The notes: a model not told the origin generated them from the letters alone. A stretch of 54,238 nucleotides of DNA from Shewanella sp. UCD-KL12 (GCF_001957125.1 NZ_MPHJ01000023.1:1-54238), one strand, 5' to 3'; positions 24,675-34,164 are shown, counted from the stretch's first letter. Made by a program: numbers and translations.

Positions 24675-26746
24675 TGGTATTGCTCCAAATGTTGGGCTGA
24701 CTTTAATTCTGCAGCAGAGGTAAAGAGTATTTTAATACTGGTGCCATAACCAAGCCTTGAGGTGAACTGCATTTCAGCTTGATGTTCTTTAATGATCCGA
24801 CTGCACACAGATAAACCTAAACCACTGCCACCACATGAACGTCTAGTGGTAAAAAAAGGCTCAGTGATACGTTGTAAGGTCGTGCTATCCATACCCGCTC
24901 CAGTATCACTCACTATGATAAACACAGCGCTATCAGTGATACCTGTTTCAATTGAAATGACGTTTCTATCTTCATCATCGATACCGTTAGGGTTGCAAGC
25001 GTGGCAGGCGTTTTGTATGAGATTAATCAGCACTTGATGAAGCTGTTGAGCATCGCCAAGAATACAAGGGGACGGATCGGCTAACTGGATATTGAGCTTA
25101 AATACTTTGGTCTGATTAGCCGTTAACCTAACTGATACCCTCACGACCTCATTGAGGTCAATTATTTGATGCTCATCGGTAATATTAGGCAGAGCGTAGC
25201 GTTTAAGGTCATTAACGATGCGGCTAATTCTATTCGCACCCTCTTCGATAGTGATACTGCTCTGGTTAAGCTCTGTCAGTGCATGCTGCGGCTCTAAACC
25301 TGCTACGAGCCAAAAAGGGTTCTGTTTTTGGTATGTATCTGCAGCGAGCTGTAAGTCTTTTAATGCATCATTAAAAAAGGCGATTGAATGAATGATAATC
25401 CCTGTTGGGTTATTAATTTCGTGGGCAATGCCAGCTGAAAGCTCCCCTAGAGAAGCGAGGCGACTGGCCTCATCATTCGCTTGTCTTAACTTGTGTTGCT
25501 CTGTGGCTTCTTCCAGCAAGATAACTGCTTGGTCGTCACCAATTGAGTGGATCTGAAGTTGCCAATATTGGGAGCGATATACCATATCTGCAATGAGTGA
25601 GTTTTGGCTATCCAGTACTTGGGTTAAATATGTGCTCAAGGTAAATGAGTCGCCATGCAGAAAGTGAAAATCACTACTGGTTAGGAGTTCGTTGTTATTG
25701 TCATTACTCCAAAGCCTTTCACACTCCCGGTTTAGCAAGGTTACCCCATGAGGAATACCGTCGAGTACCGATTGGAACTGTTTCGATAGATTAGATATTT
25801 GATGTTCAGCCCTTTTTCTTTGGGCCAATTCGAGATTGAGCGCTAAGGTACGCTTTTTTAAACTTAGACTGATAAATCCCGTAAAAAGCATACCTAATGC
25901 TGAGATGATACTCACGATAATGGCGAGCCAAAACATTCTTTGTTGTGTGTTGGACAGATCGACCTTTTCTCGACCTGTACCGAACCACTTATTGACTAGC
26001 CTGTCATACTCGCCCGATAATTTTAGCTGTCTTAGTGCATCATTTATTTCACCCATCAGTGGTGCATTTTTATGGTTGCTGACAAAATTAAAGGCACCAT
26101 AGATCAAAGGGTCGCTTGAGCTTCTGATTGAGGGGTAATGGGGGAGTAATCGTCTCGCTACAAAGTTTTCAGCTATCACCACATCGACCTCTCCGGCGAT
26201 AAGGCGTTGAAATCCCGTTTCATAGAGGTCTACATCAACACGCTCAAACTCTTGAGTTTGGCCTGAGATATACACATCAACAAATGCGCCCTTTTTTATC
26301 GCGACTCGTTTACCTGCAAGGTCGTGCCAGCCATGGACAAAGGCTTTGCCTTGTAAGGTGTAAGCTTTCGCATGGGTCGCATAGATAGGATCAGACTGGC
26401 TTAGCTGTCTATCTATGGTGACAGGGCTGACTACAGCAATTACATCGATTGGACTCGTTTCATCATGTACATCAGTTAATAGCTGTTGAAAGGTTTTGCG
26501 CCTAACGACAATTTGATTATCGGTTAGTTGGCCAATGCGTCTCATAAGTTCTAAGTGAAAGCCCTGATCCACTCCGTTATTACGCCACTCTAATGGCGGA
26601 GTTTTAGAGTGAACGCCAAATATGATGTAGTCGTCATGATGTTTAGCCTGAGACTGTGGGCTAAACAGTACACAAAGTGCCAGCGCTGCTAATAGCGTTA
26701 GGCTGAGTGTGAAACGTAAAAAGGCTGTTATCCCAAAATATTTCAT
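24671..26746 (-). CDS. Sensor histidine kinase with periplasmic SBP_bac_3 domain and PAS
   Basis: A 691-residue inner-membrane kinase. A signal-like helix (about 10-34) is followed by a periplasmic binding-protein domain (about 38-265) with FGVHSKTPPLEWRNNGVDQGF, LAGKRVAIKKGAFVDVYI and YDRLVNKWFGTG. One membrane helix (about 272-296) leads to a PAS-like domain (about 315-425), a HisKA with phospho-His in GIAHEINNPTG, and a HATPase with NLIQNACHA, DTGAGMD and GGSGLGLSV. It should sense a small organic ligand in the periplasm and phosphorylate the regulator encoded by the overlapping next gene. Flavocytochrome c, a periplasmic reductase, is transcribed divergently, so the ligand may be a carboxylate such as a substrate of that enzyme; this is inference. 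Confidence 0.88.
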   Translation of the reverse strand: MKYFGITAFLRFTLSLTLLAALALCVLFSPQSQAKHHDDYIIFGVHSKTPPLEWRNNGVDQGFHLELMRRIGQLTDNQIVVRRKTFQQLLTDVHDETSPIDVIAVVSPVTIDRQLSQSDPIYATHAKAYTLQGKAFVHGWHDLAGKRVAIKKGAFVDVYISGQTQEFERVDVDLYETGFQRLIAGEVDVVIAENFVARRLLPHYPSIRSSSDPLIYGAFNFVSNHKNAPLMGEINDALRQLKLSGEYDRLVNKWFGTGREKVDLSNTQQRMFWLAIIVSIISALGMLFTGFISLSLKKRTLALNLELAQRKRAEHQISNLSKQFQSVLDGIPHGVTLLNRECERLWSNDNNNELLTSSDFHFLHGDSFTLSTYLTQVLDSQNSLIADMVYRSQYWQLQIHSIGDDQAVILLEEATEQHKLRQANDEASRLASLGELSAGIAHEINNPTGIIIHSIAFFNDALKDLQLAADTYQKQNPFWLVAGLEPQHALTELNQSSITIEEGANRISRIVNDLKRYALPNITDEHQIIDLNEVVRVSVRLTANQTKVFKLNIQLADPSPCILGDAQQLHQVLINLIQNACHACNPNGIDDEDRNVISIETGITDSAVFIIVSDTGAGMDSTTLQRITEPFFTTRRSCGGSGLGLSVCSRIIKEHQAEMQFTSRLGYGTSIKILFTSAAELKSAQHLEQYQ

Positions 26747-27142
26747 AATTTGAGCTTAGCATGTGAGCACATAGGGCGAAGAGTTCCAAAATGATTTTAA
26801 CAGAACAGTTTCAATCTTATCGCCATTGTACACAGAGTTGATTAACTCTCATTGGGTTGAAATGTCACTTTGTGATCTGGCTATATATCCACTATGCAAA
26901 TTTGCATAACAGCCTATGTATTTATGCATCTATGCATGGCTATGACGATGAGCTGTGAAGCGGCCGAGCTTTCTGTTTATAACTCTTTTAATGCGCTTGA
27001 GAAGGGGGACATTTGGGCGGAAGATTAACTCGAATTAGTGAGTTAACAATATCTGTAAGCTGATAGTTATCAGTTTCAGGAACTATAGAGATGAGCTGTT
27101 AAGCAGGGCAACGAAGAGTGCTAGGTTTAATAGTGAGGAGAC
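26747..27142. promoter_or_regulatory. Divergent promoter region with palindromic operator candidates
   Basis: The region between the kinase and flavocytochrome genes holds a perfect 16-base palindrome TATGCAAATTTGCATA (26893-26908) and, close by, TATGCATCTATGCAT (about 26933-26947). Both share the TATGCA half-site. A CRP-like half site (TTTGTGATC) lies at about 26871-26879. The cluster is a good operator candidate for the response regulator, or for a CRP/Fnr-type factor nearby. Confidence 0.5.
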
Positions 27143-28933
27143 GTGATGAAAAAGTTGAAAAGTGCAATTTGTATAGCTGCATTATTAGGTACAACTGGTT
27201 TTGCTGCTAATACACTAGCTGCCGATAACCTAGCTGATTTTCATTCTGAAAACCAGGAGTGTGAAAGCTGCCATACTGCAGATGGTGAGTTATCAAATGA
27301 TAACCTTAGCCATGAAAACGAGCAGTGTGTTTCTTGTCACGGCACTATGGAAGAGGTCGCATTAGAGACTAAACATGAACATTACAATGCTCATGACTCC
27401 CACTTCCCTGGTGAAATAGCTTGTACTTCTTGTCACAGCGCTCACGAAAAATCTATGGTTTATTGTGACTCGTGCCATAGCTTCGATTTCGATATGCCAT
27501 ATGCTGCCAAATGGGAGCGTAATGAGCCAACTATTGCAGAGCTTGCAAAAGATAAGTCTGACCGTGAAGCGGCATTAGCAGCGGCGCCTCATGATACTGT
27601 GAATGTGGTTGTTGTCGGTTCTGGTGGAGCAGGCTTCTCAGCTTCTGTTGCAGCGCACGATAAAGGTGCATCCGTTATTCTTATTGAGAAAGAGCCTGTT
27701 ATCGGTGGGAATGCCAAGCTAGCTGCTGGTGGTATGAATGCCGCGTGGACTGATCAGCAAAAAGCCAAAGGTATTGAAGATAGCGTCGAGTCAATGAGAA
27801 AGGACACCATGAAAGGTGGCCGCGATCTTAACAACCCTGAATTGGTTGATGTTTTAGTTTCTCACTCTAAGGGGTCTGTTGATTGGATGACAGATATGGG
27901 CGCGGATCTTAAAGATATCGGTCGTATGGGTGGTGCTTCTGCTAACCGTTCTCACCGTCCAACAGGTGGTGCTGGTGTTGGTGCTCATGTGATTCAGGTG
28001 CTTTATGATAACGCTGTTAAGCGTGATATCGATATGCGTATGAATACCCGTGGTATTGAGATCCTTAAAGATGACTCTGGTAAGGTGAAAGGCCTGCTAG
28101 TTAAAGGTATGTACAAAGGTTACTACTGGATTAAGGCTGATTCAGTCATTCTAGCTACTGGTGGTTTTGCTAAGAATAACGAACGTGTATCTAAGCTAGA
28201 TCCAAAACTAAAAGGCTTCGTATCGACTAACCAACCTGGTGCTACAGGTGATGGTATTGATGTAGCGGGTAACGCAGGCGCAGCAATGCAAGATCTGCAA
28301 TATATTCAGGCTCACCCAACGCTTTCTGTTAAAGGTGGTGTGATGGTGACTGAAGCGGTACGTGGTAATGGTGCGATTTTGGTTAACCGTGAAGGTAAGC
28401 GATTCGTTAATGAAATCACGACCCGTGATAAAGCGGCGGCTGCAATCCTTGAGCAAACAGGTAAAACGGCTTACTTGATTTTTGATGATTCAGTACGTAA
28501 GTCACTGAAGAAAATCGATAAGTACATCGGTCTAGGCGTAGTACCTTCTGCAGACTCTCTGGTTAAACTTGGTAAGCTTGAAAATATAGATGGTAAAGCA
28601 CTGACTGAGACAGTTGCACGCTACAACAGCTTAGTGACTAGCGGTAAAGATACTGACTTTGAGCGTCCTAACCTACCTCGTGCTCTGAACGAAGGAAACT
28701 ACTATGCAATTGAAGTGACTCCAGGTGTTCACCACACAATGGGCGGTGTTAAAATTGACTCTAAAGCTGAGATCATGAATGCCAAACAGCAAGTTATTCC
28801 TGGCCTATACGGTGCTGGTGAAGTTACTGGTGGTGTCCATGGTGCTAACCGCCTAGGTGGTAACGCGATCTCTGATATCATCACCTTCGGTAGACTAGCT
28901 GGTGAAGAGGCTGCTAAATACTCTAAGAAGTAG
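27143..28933 (+). CDS. fccA: Tetraheme flavocytochrome c, periplasmic fumarate reductase (Fcc3/FccA type)
   Basis: A 596-residue exported soluble protein. After the signal peptide (cleaved near TLAAD) four CxxCH sites (CESCH, CVSCH, CTSCH, CDSCH, residues about 40-115) bind four c-type hemes. The FAD domain begins with VVVVGSGGAGFSASVAAHDKG (about 155). The catalytic set known from S. frigidimarina Fcc3 is present: QAHPTL, NEITTRDKAA with the acid Arg, VHHTMGG with substrate His, and GANRLGGNA with the second Arg. Retention of the active Arg argues for fumarate rather than urocanate reduction. Electrons would arrive from menaquinol through a CymA-like donor that is not in the window. The neighbouring two-component pair is an unusual partner and suggests ligand-controlled expression. 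A paralog cannot be excluded. A terminator follows. Confidence 0.93.
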   Translation: MMKKLKSAICIAALLGTTGFAANTLAADNLADFHSENQECESCHTADGELSNDNLSHENEQCVSCHGTMEEVALETKHEHYNAHDSHFPGEIACTSCHSAHEKSMVYCDSCHSFDFDMPYAAKWERNEPTIAELAKDKSDREAALAAAPHDTVNVVVVGSGGAGFSASVAAHDKGASVILIEKEPVIGGNAKLAAGGMNAAWTDQQKAKGIEDSVESMRKDTMKGGRDLNNPELVDVLVSHSKGSVDWMTDMGADLKDIGRMGGASANRSHRPTGGAGVGAHVIQVLYDNAVKRDIDMRMNTRGIEILKDDSGKVKGLLVKGMYKGYYWIKADSVILATGGFAKNNERVSKLDPKLKGFVSTNQPGATGDGIDVAGNAGAAMQDLQYIQAHPTLSVKGGVMVTEAVRGNGAILVNREGKRFVNEITTRDKAAAAILEQTGKTAYLIFDDSVRKSLKKIDKYIGLGVVPSADSLVKLGKLENIDGKALTETVARYNSLVTSGKDTDFERPNLPRALNEGNYYAIEVTPGVHHTMGGVKIDSKAEIMNAKQQVIPGLYGAGEVTGGVHGANRLGGNAISDIITFGRLAGEEAAKYSKK

Positions 28934-29010
28934 CGCTAGAAGTAGCGCTGATAAAGAGTTATAGGAAATAGCTGACTGCTTTCATCCCCACAGTCAGCTT
29001 CATCTCCGAA

Positions 29011-29057
29011 AATACCGTTATCACTACTTTTAGTTAAGTGGATAGCGGTATTTTTTT
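29011..29057 (+). terminator. Terminator after fccA
   Basis: Stem AATACCGTTATC paired with GATAGCGGTATT (29011-29022 with 29041-29052, one wobble) followed by a T-run. Confidence 0.85.
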
Positions 29058-29095
29058 GTCTCGAGTCTCCTCAAAGATAGTAATAAAAGAGGCAC

Positions 29096-29123
29096 AAAAA
29101 AAGAGCCGCTAAATGCGACTCTT
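29096..29123 (-). terminator. Terminator of fbp
   Basis: On the minus strand AAGAGTCGC pairs with GCGGCTCTT (29101-29109 with 29115-29123) and is followed by seven T. It lies beyond the heptamer array in the fbp 3' region. Confidence 0.8.
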
Positions 29124-29140
29124 ATCTATTCTATTCTGTT

Positions 29141-29203
29141 CGAACCTCGAACCTCGAACCTCGAACCTCGAACCTCGAACCTCGAACCTCGAACCTCGAA
29201 CCT
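29141..29203. repeat. Nine perfect tandem copies of the heptamer CGAACCT
   Basis: Sixty-three bases contain nine uninterrupted heptamers and end inside the fbp stop codon (TAG on the minus strand at 29202-29204). In fbp sense orientation the array reads AGGTTCG repeated. It occupies the 3' untranslated region between stop and terminator. It has no spacers, so it is not a CRISPR. Confidence 0.97.
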
Positions 29204-30191
29204 ATACCTGTGGCTCTTCGCTGTAATCTTGAGTGTGGTACTCAAGGCAAGCATCTACTTCATTGGCTGAACCTAAAATCACCGCTACTCGCTGGTGGAT
29301 CTCACTTGGGTCGATATCCATGATAGATTCATAACCTGTAGAGGCTTTACCACCTGCCTGTTCAACTAGGAACGACATAGGGTTAGCTTCATACATCAGT
29401 CTAAGCTTGTATGGCTTTTCAGGATTCTTGTTGTCTGTTGGGTAGGTAAAGATACCGCCACGTGAAAGCACACGATGTACATCACCCACCATGGCCGCGA
29501 TCCAGCGCATGTTGAAAGACTTTTCTCGTGGGCCGATTTGACCTAGAAGTAGATCGGCAATATAGGTCTGCATCGGCGCTTCCCAGAAACGTTGATTAGA
29601 CATGTTTATGGCGAACTCACCGGTATCTTTGCTGATCGACATCGCTTCAGTGGTGAGTAGGTACTCATTGGTTTCTGGGTTTAACGTAAATAACTGCACA
29701 CCTTTACCAGTGGTTAGCGCTAACATAGTTGATGGACCGTAAAGTACGTATCCAGCAGCAACTTGTTTACGTCCCGCTTGCAGGAAGCTTTGTTCGCTTA
29801 GCTCGCCTTTAGGGGCTGGCAGTACTGAGAAGATAGTGCCAACTAGTGAGTTAATATCGATATTAGATGAGCCATCAAGTGGATCGAAACAGACTAGGTA
29901 GTCACCTTCTGCGCCCACTTCGACGATGAAATCTTCCTCTTCAGAGGCTAGGCCGCGTACAGTACTATCTTTGTCTAGCGCATCTTTAAGCATGTCATTA
30001 GTAATAACATCAAGCTTCTTTTGGGTTTCCCCTTGAACATTTTCTTGCTCAGTTGCACCTAGTACACCCGCTAGTGCGCCATGGCGTACAGCGTGGCTAA
30101 TCTCTTTAGATGTGTTAGCTAAGGTATGAATTAGCTGAGTTAAAGAAGCATCAACCCCTTGAGAGGTCAGGTTTTGGGCCAAGGTCTGCAT
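29202..30191 (-). CDS. fbp: Fructose-1,6-bisphosphatase class I
   Basis: A 329-residue cytoplasmic enzyme that hydrolyses fructose 1,6-bisphosphate to fructose 6-phosphate in gluconeogenesis. The metal-site signature FDPLDGSSNIDINSLVGTIFSV (cited in pieces: DPLDGSSN, NIDINSLVGT) lies at about residues 115-135, and SEEEDF supplies the preceding acidic cluster. MRWIAAMVGDVHRVLSRGGIF and KLRLMYEANPMSFLVEQAGG are the conserved C-terminal blocks. Length equals E. coli Fbp. It is monocistronic and convergent with fccA; a heptamer repeat array begins at its stop codon. Confidence 0.95.
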   Translation of the reverse strand: MQTLAQNLTSQGVDASLTQLIHTLANTSKEISHAVRHGALAGVLGATEQENVQGETQKKLDVITNDMLKDALDKDSTVRGLASEEEDFIVEVGAEGDYLVCFDPLDGSSNIDINSLVGTIFSVLPAPKGELSEQSFLQAGRKQVAAGYVLYGPSTMLALTTGKGVQLFTLNPETNEYLLTTEAMSISKDTGEFAINMSNQRFWEAPMQTYIADLLLGQIGPREKSFNMRWIAAMVGDVHRVLSRGGIFTYPTDNKNPEKPYKLRLMYEANPMSFLVEQAGGKASTGYESIMDIDPSEIHQRVAVILGSANEVDACLEYHTQDYSEEPQV

Positions 30192-30490
30192 GTTTTTTCC
30201 TATGACAATTTCGAGCTAAACTCGAGTTTGAGGTCAGGTAAAGTGGGTAATTTTTTATTTGGCGCGATCATACCTGAGATTGAACTTTTTTTCAGCGTAG
30301 CAAGGAGTCAAATTATATCTTCGATCGCAATTTTTGTTTTCTGTAAGTTTAGTGCACAATGTTATCGATATTTATTTCATCATCGCACGATCTGTTTCTC
30401 AACTATTTCTTAGATGTTTCATTGAGCTGAAGAGATAGATAAAAGTGGTCAGCTTTGATGTGCAGTTAATTTCAAATCCAGGAAATAATA
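30192..30490. other. Divergent promoter region of fbp and the peptidase gene
   Basis: AT-rich, no gene seen. The promoters of fbp (minus) and of the peptidase (plus) must lie here, but no operator is clear to me. Confidence 0.4.
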
Positions 30491-32770
30491 ATGACAACAA
30501 AATGGATGAGAGCTCTTCTTCTCACAGCGCCTATGATCTTATCAAATTCTGCTTGCTCAAATTTAACCTCGAGTTCGAGTGTTAATTTAAATTCTAGCTC
30601 TATTGAAAACCCGCAGGAGGGGGGAATGACCCCTCTGGCTATCGAGCGCCTTTATGATTCACCAGCCCTTGCTGGCAAAAGCCCTAGGGGACTTAAATTA
30701 TCTCCTGATGGTAAACGTGTCACTTACCTTGCTGGGCGTAAGGATAACCAACATTTTTATGACCTTTGGCAGATGGATGTTGCCACAGGTAAGCAGAGTA
30801 TCTTGCTTAATGCTGACAAGCTCACGATAGGTGAGCTTTCTGATGAAGAGAAAGCAAGACGTGAGCGCCAACGCATCTATGGTCAAGGGATCATGGAGTA
30901 CTTTTGGGCTAAAGATAGCAAGGCGCTGCTCATTCCTGCCTCTGGTGTGCTCTACTATTATTCTCTCACTGATGGAAAGGTGAACCTGCTGCCGACAGGT
31001 GAGGGCTTTGTTACTGATGCTCGTTTGTCACCTAAAGGGCAATTTGTTTCATTTGTGCGAGAGCAAAACCTTTATGTTCTAGAGTTATCGACCAATAAAG
31101 TGACTGCGATGACTAATGATGGCGGCGGCGCTATCAAGAATGCGATGGCAGAATTTGTTGCCCAGGAAGAGATGGGGCGCATGACAGGGTATTGGTGGGC
31201 ACCTGACGAGAGTGCTATCGCTTATACCCGTATCGATGAGTCAGCTGTTGAGCTAGTTACCCGTAACGAGATCTATGCTGATGGCATTAAGCTTACTGAG
31301 CAACGATACCCTTATGCAGGTAAAAATAATGTCGCCGTTACTTTAGGTATTGTGACGTTAAAAGATGGGAAGGTGAGTTGGGTCGACTTAGGTGAAGAGC
31401 AAGATATCTACCTACCACGTGTTAAATGGTTACCTGACAGTCAACGCCTCTCCTATCAGTGGCAGAGTCGCGATCAGCAAACTCTGGATCTTAGGCTGGT
31501 ATCAGTAGATAACACTAAAGTGTCTACTAATCTTGTTGAGGAGAGAAGTGATGCATGGATTAACTTGCACAATGATCTCCGCTTTTTAAAGCAGCAAGAA
31601 AGCTTTATTTGGGCCTCAGAGCGTGATGGGTTTAATCACCTTTATTTGATTGGCCTAGATGGTCAAGTCAAACAGTTAACATCTGGTGATTGGACTGTTG
31701 ATGCGGTTGAATTAGTCGATGAGCAAGCGGGTTGGGTTTATTTTACTGGCCGCAAAACCATAGTGACGGAAAAACACCTATATCGTGTGCCTTTAACAGG
31801 TGGTGATATTGAAAGAATCAGTCAACGCAGTGGGATGCACTCGACGGTGTTTGCAGACAAAGAGGCGATCTATTTAGACTACTTTAATAGCCTGTCTCAA
31901 CCTCCTCAGATCAGTCTCCATAATGCGACTGGAGAGCACTTAGCTTGGGTTGAGCAAAATAAAGTTGATAAACAGCATCCCTTGTATCCTTTTTTTGGTC
32001 AGTGGCAGATGCCTGAGTTTGGCCATATTAGCGCTGAAGATGGACAAGCTCTGCAGTACCGCTTATTTAAACCCACCAATTTTAGTGCGGACAAAAAATA
32101 CCCTGTAGTTGTGCGAGTTTACGGTGGGCCCCATGCTCAACTAGTCGTTAATAGCTGGAGTGAGCATGATTACTTTACTCAATATCTATTGCAGCAAGGT
32201 TTTATTGTCTTTCAATTAGATAACCGGGGATCTGCGCATCGTGGTACTCAGTTTGAGCATGTTATCTATAAGCAGCTAGGTGAAGCGGAAGTTAATGATC
32301 AGAAATCAGGTGTCGACTACCTGCGGAGTTTGCCATTTGTGGATGGTGATAATATTGCTTTGTATGGCCACAGTTATGGCGGATACATGGCTTTAATGGG
32401 GCTATTTAAAGCACCTGATTACTTTAAGGCTGCTATATCGGGTGCACCAGTTACAGATTGGGCGCTCTATGATACTCACTACACTGAGCGATACCTGAGT
32501 CACCCAGAAAAAAATGCTAAGGGCTATGAAGCCAGCAGTGTATTCCCTTATGTCAAAGGGTATCAGTCGGGTCTATTGATGTATCATGGTATGGCTGATG
32601 ACAATGTACTGTTTGAGAATAGCACTAAGGTTTACAAGGCACTTCAGGATGAAGGTAAGCTTTTTCAGATGATAGATTATCCCGGCTCTAAACACTCAAT
32701 GCGAGGCAATAAAGTCAGAACTCATCTGTATCGCTCGCTTGCTGATTTCCTTGAGAGAGAGTTGAAGTAA
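30491..32770 (+). CDS. S9 family prolyl peptidase, DPP-IV-like, exported
   Basis: A 759-residue alpha/beta-hydrolase peptidase with an N-terminal DPPIV-type propeller (about 65-500). The N-terminus has a signal peptide; NSAC resembles a loose lipobox, so the protein may be lipid-anchored or simply periplasmic. The catalytic domain (about 510-759) has Ser in LYGHSYGGYMAL, Asp in GMADDNVLFENS and His in GSKHSMRG. AEFVAQEEMGRMTGYWW matches the Glu-Glu motif that holds the substrate N-terminus in dipeptidyl peptidase IV. The expected reaction is release of X-Pro dipeptides from peptides. Ribosome site AGGAAATAAT is near the start. It is single-gene. Confidence 0.88.
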   Translation: MTTKWMRALLLTAPMILSNSACSNLTSSSSVNLNSSSIENPQEGGMTPLAIERLYDSPALAGKSPRGLKLSPDGKRVTYLAGRKDNQHFYDLWQMDVATGKQSILLNADKLTIGELSDEEKARRERQRIYGQGIMEYFWAKDSKALLIPASGVLYYYSLTDGKVNLLPTGEGFVTDARLSPKGQFVSFVREQNLYVLELSTNKVTAMTNDGGGAIKNAMAEFVAQEEMGRMTGYWWAPDESAIAYTRIDESAVELVTRNEIYADGIKLTEQRYPYAGKNNVAVTLGIVTLKDGKVSWVDLGEEQDIYLPRVKWLPDSQRLSYQWQSRDQQTLDLRLVSVDNTKVSTNLVEERSDAWINLHNDLRFLKQQESFIWASERDGFNHLYLIGLDGQVKQLTSGDWTVDAVELVDEQAGWVYFTGRKTIVTEKHLYRVPLTGGDIERISQRSGMHSTVFADKEAIYLDYFNSLSQPPQISLHNATGEHLAWVEQNKVDKQHPLYPFFGQWQMPEFGHISAEDGQALQYRLFKPTNFSADKKYPVVVRVYGGPHAQLVVNSWSEHDYFTQYLLQQGFIVFQLDNRGSAHRGTQFEHVIYKQLGEAEVNDQKSGVDYLRSLPFVDGDNIALYGHSYGGYMALMGLFKAPDYFKAAISGAPVTDWALYDTHYTERYLSHPEKNAKGYEASSVFPYVKGYQSGLLMYHGMADDNVLFENSTKVYKALQDEGKLFQMIDYPGSKHSMRGNKVRTHLYRSLADFLERELK

Positions 32771-32782
32771 AAAGTTGAAATA

Positions 32783-32810
32783 AGGTTCGAGCTGCGAGTT
32801 GCGAGCTAGA
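32783..32810. repeat. Degenerate heptamer array after the peptidase gene
   Basis: Four units, AGGTTCG, AGCTGCG, AGTTGCG and AGCTAGA, start 13 bases after the peptidase stop. The first unit equals the repeat unit in the fbp 3' region read in the sense direction. Confidence 0.6.
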
Positions 32811-32823
32811 ACCTAAGGGTTGT

Positions 32824-32855
32824 AAGCCCTAAGTTTTAAGTAAAGCTTAGGGCTT
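32824..32855. repeat. Hairpin downstream of the peptidase gene
   Basis: Perfect ten-base stem AAGCCCTAAG/CTTAGGGCTT (32824-32833 with 32846-32855), no T-run. It may stabilise the 3' end or act with the terminator at 32944-32971. Confidence 0.5.
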
Positions 32856-32943
32856 GAGCCTTATAGCTTTCTTAGATTCTAATACCGATTGGTATAAAAA
32901 CTTTCTTAGCCTTTAGAAGCTTCCCAGCTCTATTCCATATACA

Positions 32944-32971
32944 AAAAAACCAGCCGTTAGGCTGGTTTTTT
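32944..32971. terminator. Bidirectional terminator between peptidase and arcA
   Basis: ACCAGCC pairs with GGCTGGT around the loop GTTA, with an A-run on the left and a T-run on the right, so it can end both convergent transcripts. Confidence 0.9.
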
Positions 32972-32995
32972 ATGAGTTGGAATAAAGCGTTAGCT

Positions 32996-33715
32996 TTATG
33001 CCTCTTCTAAGTTACCACAAAAACGGTAACCTTCACCGTGGATCGTTGCGATGATCTCTGGCGTATCAGGCAAGCTTTCGAAGTGCTTACGGATACGGCG
33101 GATTGTTACATCAACAGTACGGTCATGTGGCTTAAGCTCGCGACCAGTCATCTTCATAAGAAGGTCGGCACGGCTAAGAATTTTACCAGGGTTCTCTACA
33201 AAGTGCAGCATAGCGCGGAATTCACTACGTGGCAGTTTGTAAGATTCGCCTTGTGGGCTAACTAAAGAACGGCTATTGATCTCTAAGCTCCAACCATTGA
33301 AGCGGTAGTATTCAACGCTGCTCTTATCTTCAGATTCAGCACCTGTGCTATTAACGCGAGTTAATAGGTTACGAGCACGAATAGTCAGTTCACGTGGATT
33401 GAATGGCTTAGTGATGTAGTCATCAGCGCCGATTTCAAGTCCTAAAATCTTGTCTACTTCATTATCACGGCCAGTTAGGAAGATAAGGCCGATGTTGTTA
33501 ATTTCACGTAGTTCACGTGCTAACAGAAGACCATTTTTACCAGGAAGGTTGATATCCATTACAACCAAGTTGACTTTATTTTCCTGCATGGCTTTATGCA
33601 TCTCTGCGCCATCATTGGCTTCAGTTACCACATATCCTTCAGCTTCAAAAATACTTCTTAGCGTGTTACGGGTAACGGCTTCATCTTCAACGATCAGAAT
33701 GTGCGGGTTTTGCAT
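32996..33715 (-). CDS. arcA: Aerobic respiration control response regulator ArcA
   Basis: A 239-residue OmpR-family regulator. The receiver has the acidic pair in IVEDEAVT, the phospho-Asp in VVMDINLPGKNG, Thr in FLTGRD and Lys in YITKPFNPRE. The winged helix near residues 150-235 contains EFRAMLHFVENPGKILSRADLLMKM and HDRTVDVTIRRIRKHFE. The sequence follows E. coli ArcA closely in both domains. In Shewanella, ArcA is active under low oxygen with a split ArcS/HptA phosphorelay; these partners are not in this window. The gene is monocistronic. A possible ArcA/CRP-type site cluster lies upstream at 34112-34228. Confidence 0.93.
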   Translation of the reverse strand: MQNPHILIVEDEAVTRNTLRSIFEAEGYVVTEANDGAEMHKAMQENKVNLVVMDINLPGKNGLLLARELREINNIGLIFLTGRDNEVDKILGLEIGADDYITKPFNPRELTIRARNLLTRVNSTGAESEDKSSVEYYRFNGWSLEINSRSLVSPQGESYKLPRSEFRAMLHFVENPGKILSRADLLMKMTGRELKPHDRTVDVTIRRIRKHFESLPDTPEIIATIHGEGYRFCGNLEEA

Positions 33716-34148
33716 ATTTAATTACCTAATTTGTTCAAATCTGTTCTAACAATGAGTACATGCAACAACTTGCTGTGGCACTCAATCTCGTCATGCTGAC
33801 TTATACTGCTCTACGTAGGTGCTTTCAAACCGGCTGAAACAACAACACACTTCCATGATTAGTAAAGTATGCGTATCTCAATAAATGGGAACGCGAACTG
33901 TATTTACTTCGATTAACAATAGTAGAGTTTAGTTCCCTCTATTTATTAATATTTTTGAAGTTAAAACGCGAAATTGGCGCCTGCTCACATTTTATACAGA
34001 ATTCTGGCTAACTACTAAGTTTGATCTTAGCCCCAATTGTAACAAGGTGCATCGCATTTATCCGCGATGGTACAAGGAGCAACGTCATCTATTGTACTCG
34101 TTTTAGGCATTTGTTAACAAATGAAATGTTAACAAATTTACTTGTGGA

Positions 34149-34164
34149 TTTGACCTATATCACA
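34149..34164. promoter_or_regulatory. CRP-like site 1
   Basis: TTTGACCTATATCACA matches TGTGA-N6-TCACA at 9 of 10 positions. Confidence 0.5.

Noticed and set aside
29141..29203. Repeat array as a possible CRISPR
   Set aside because: Contiguous seven-base units without spacers; it is a simple tandem repeat.
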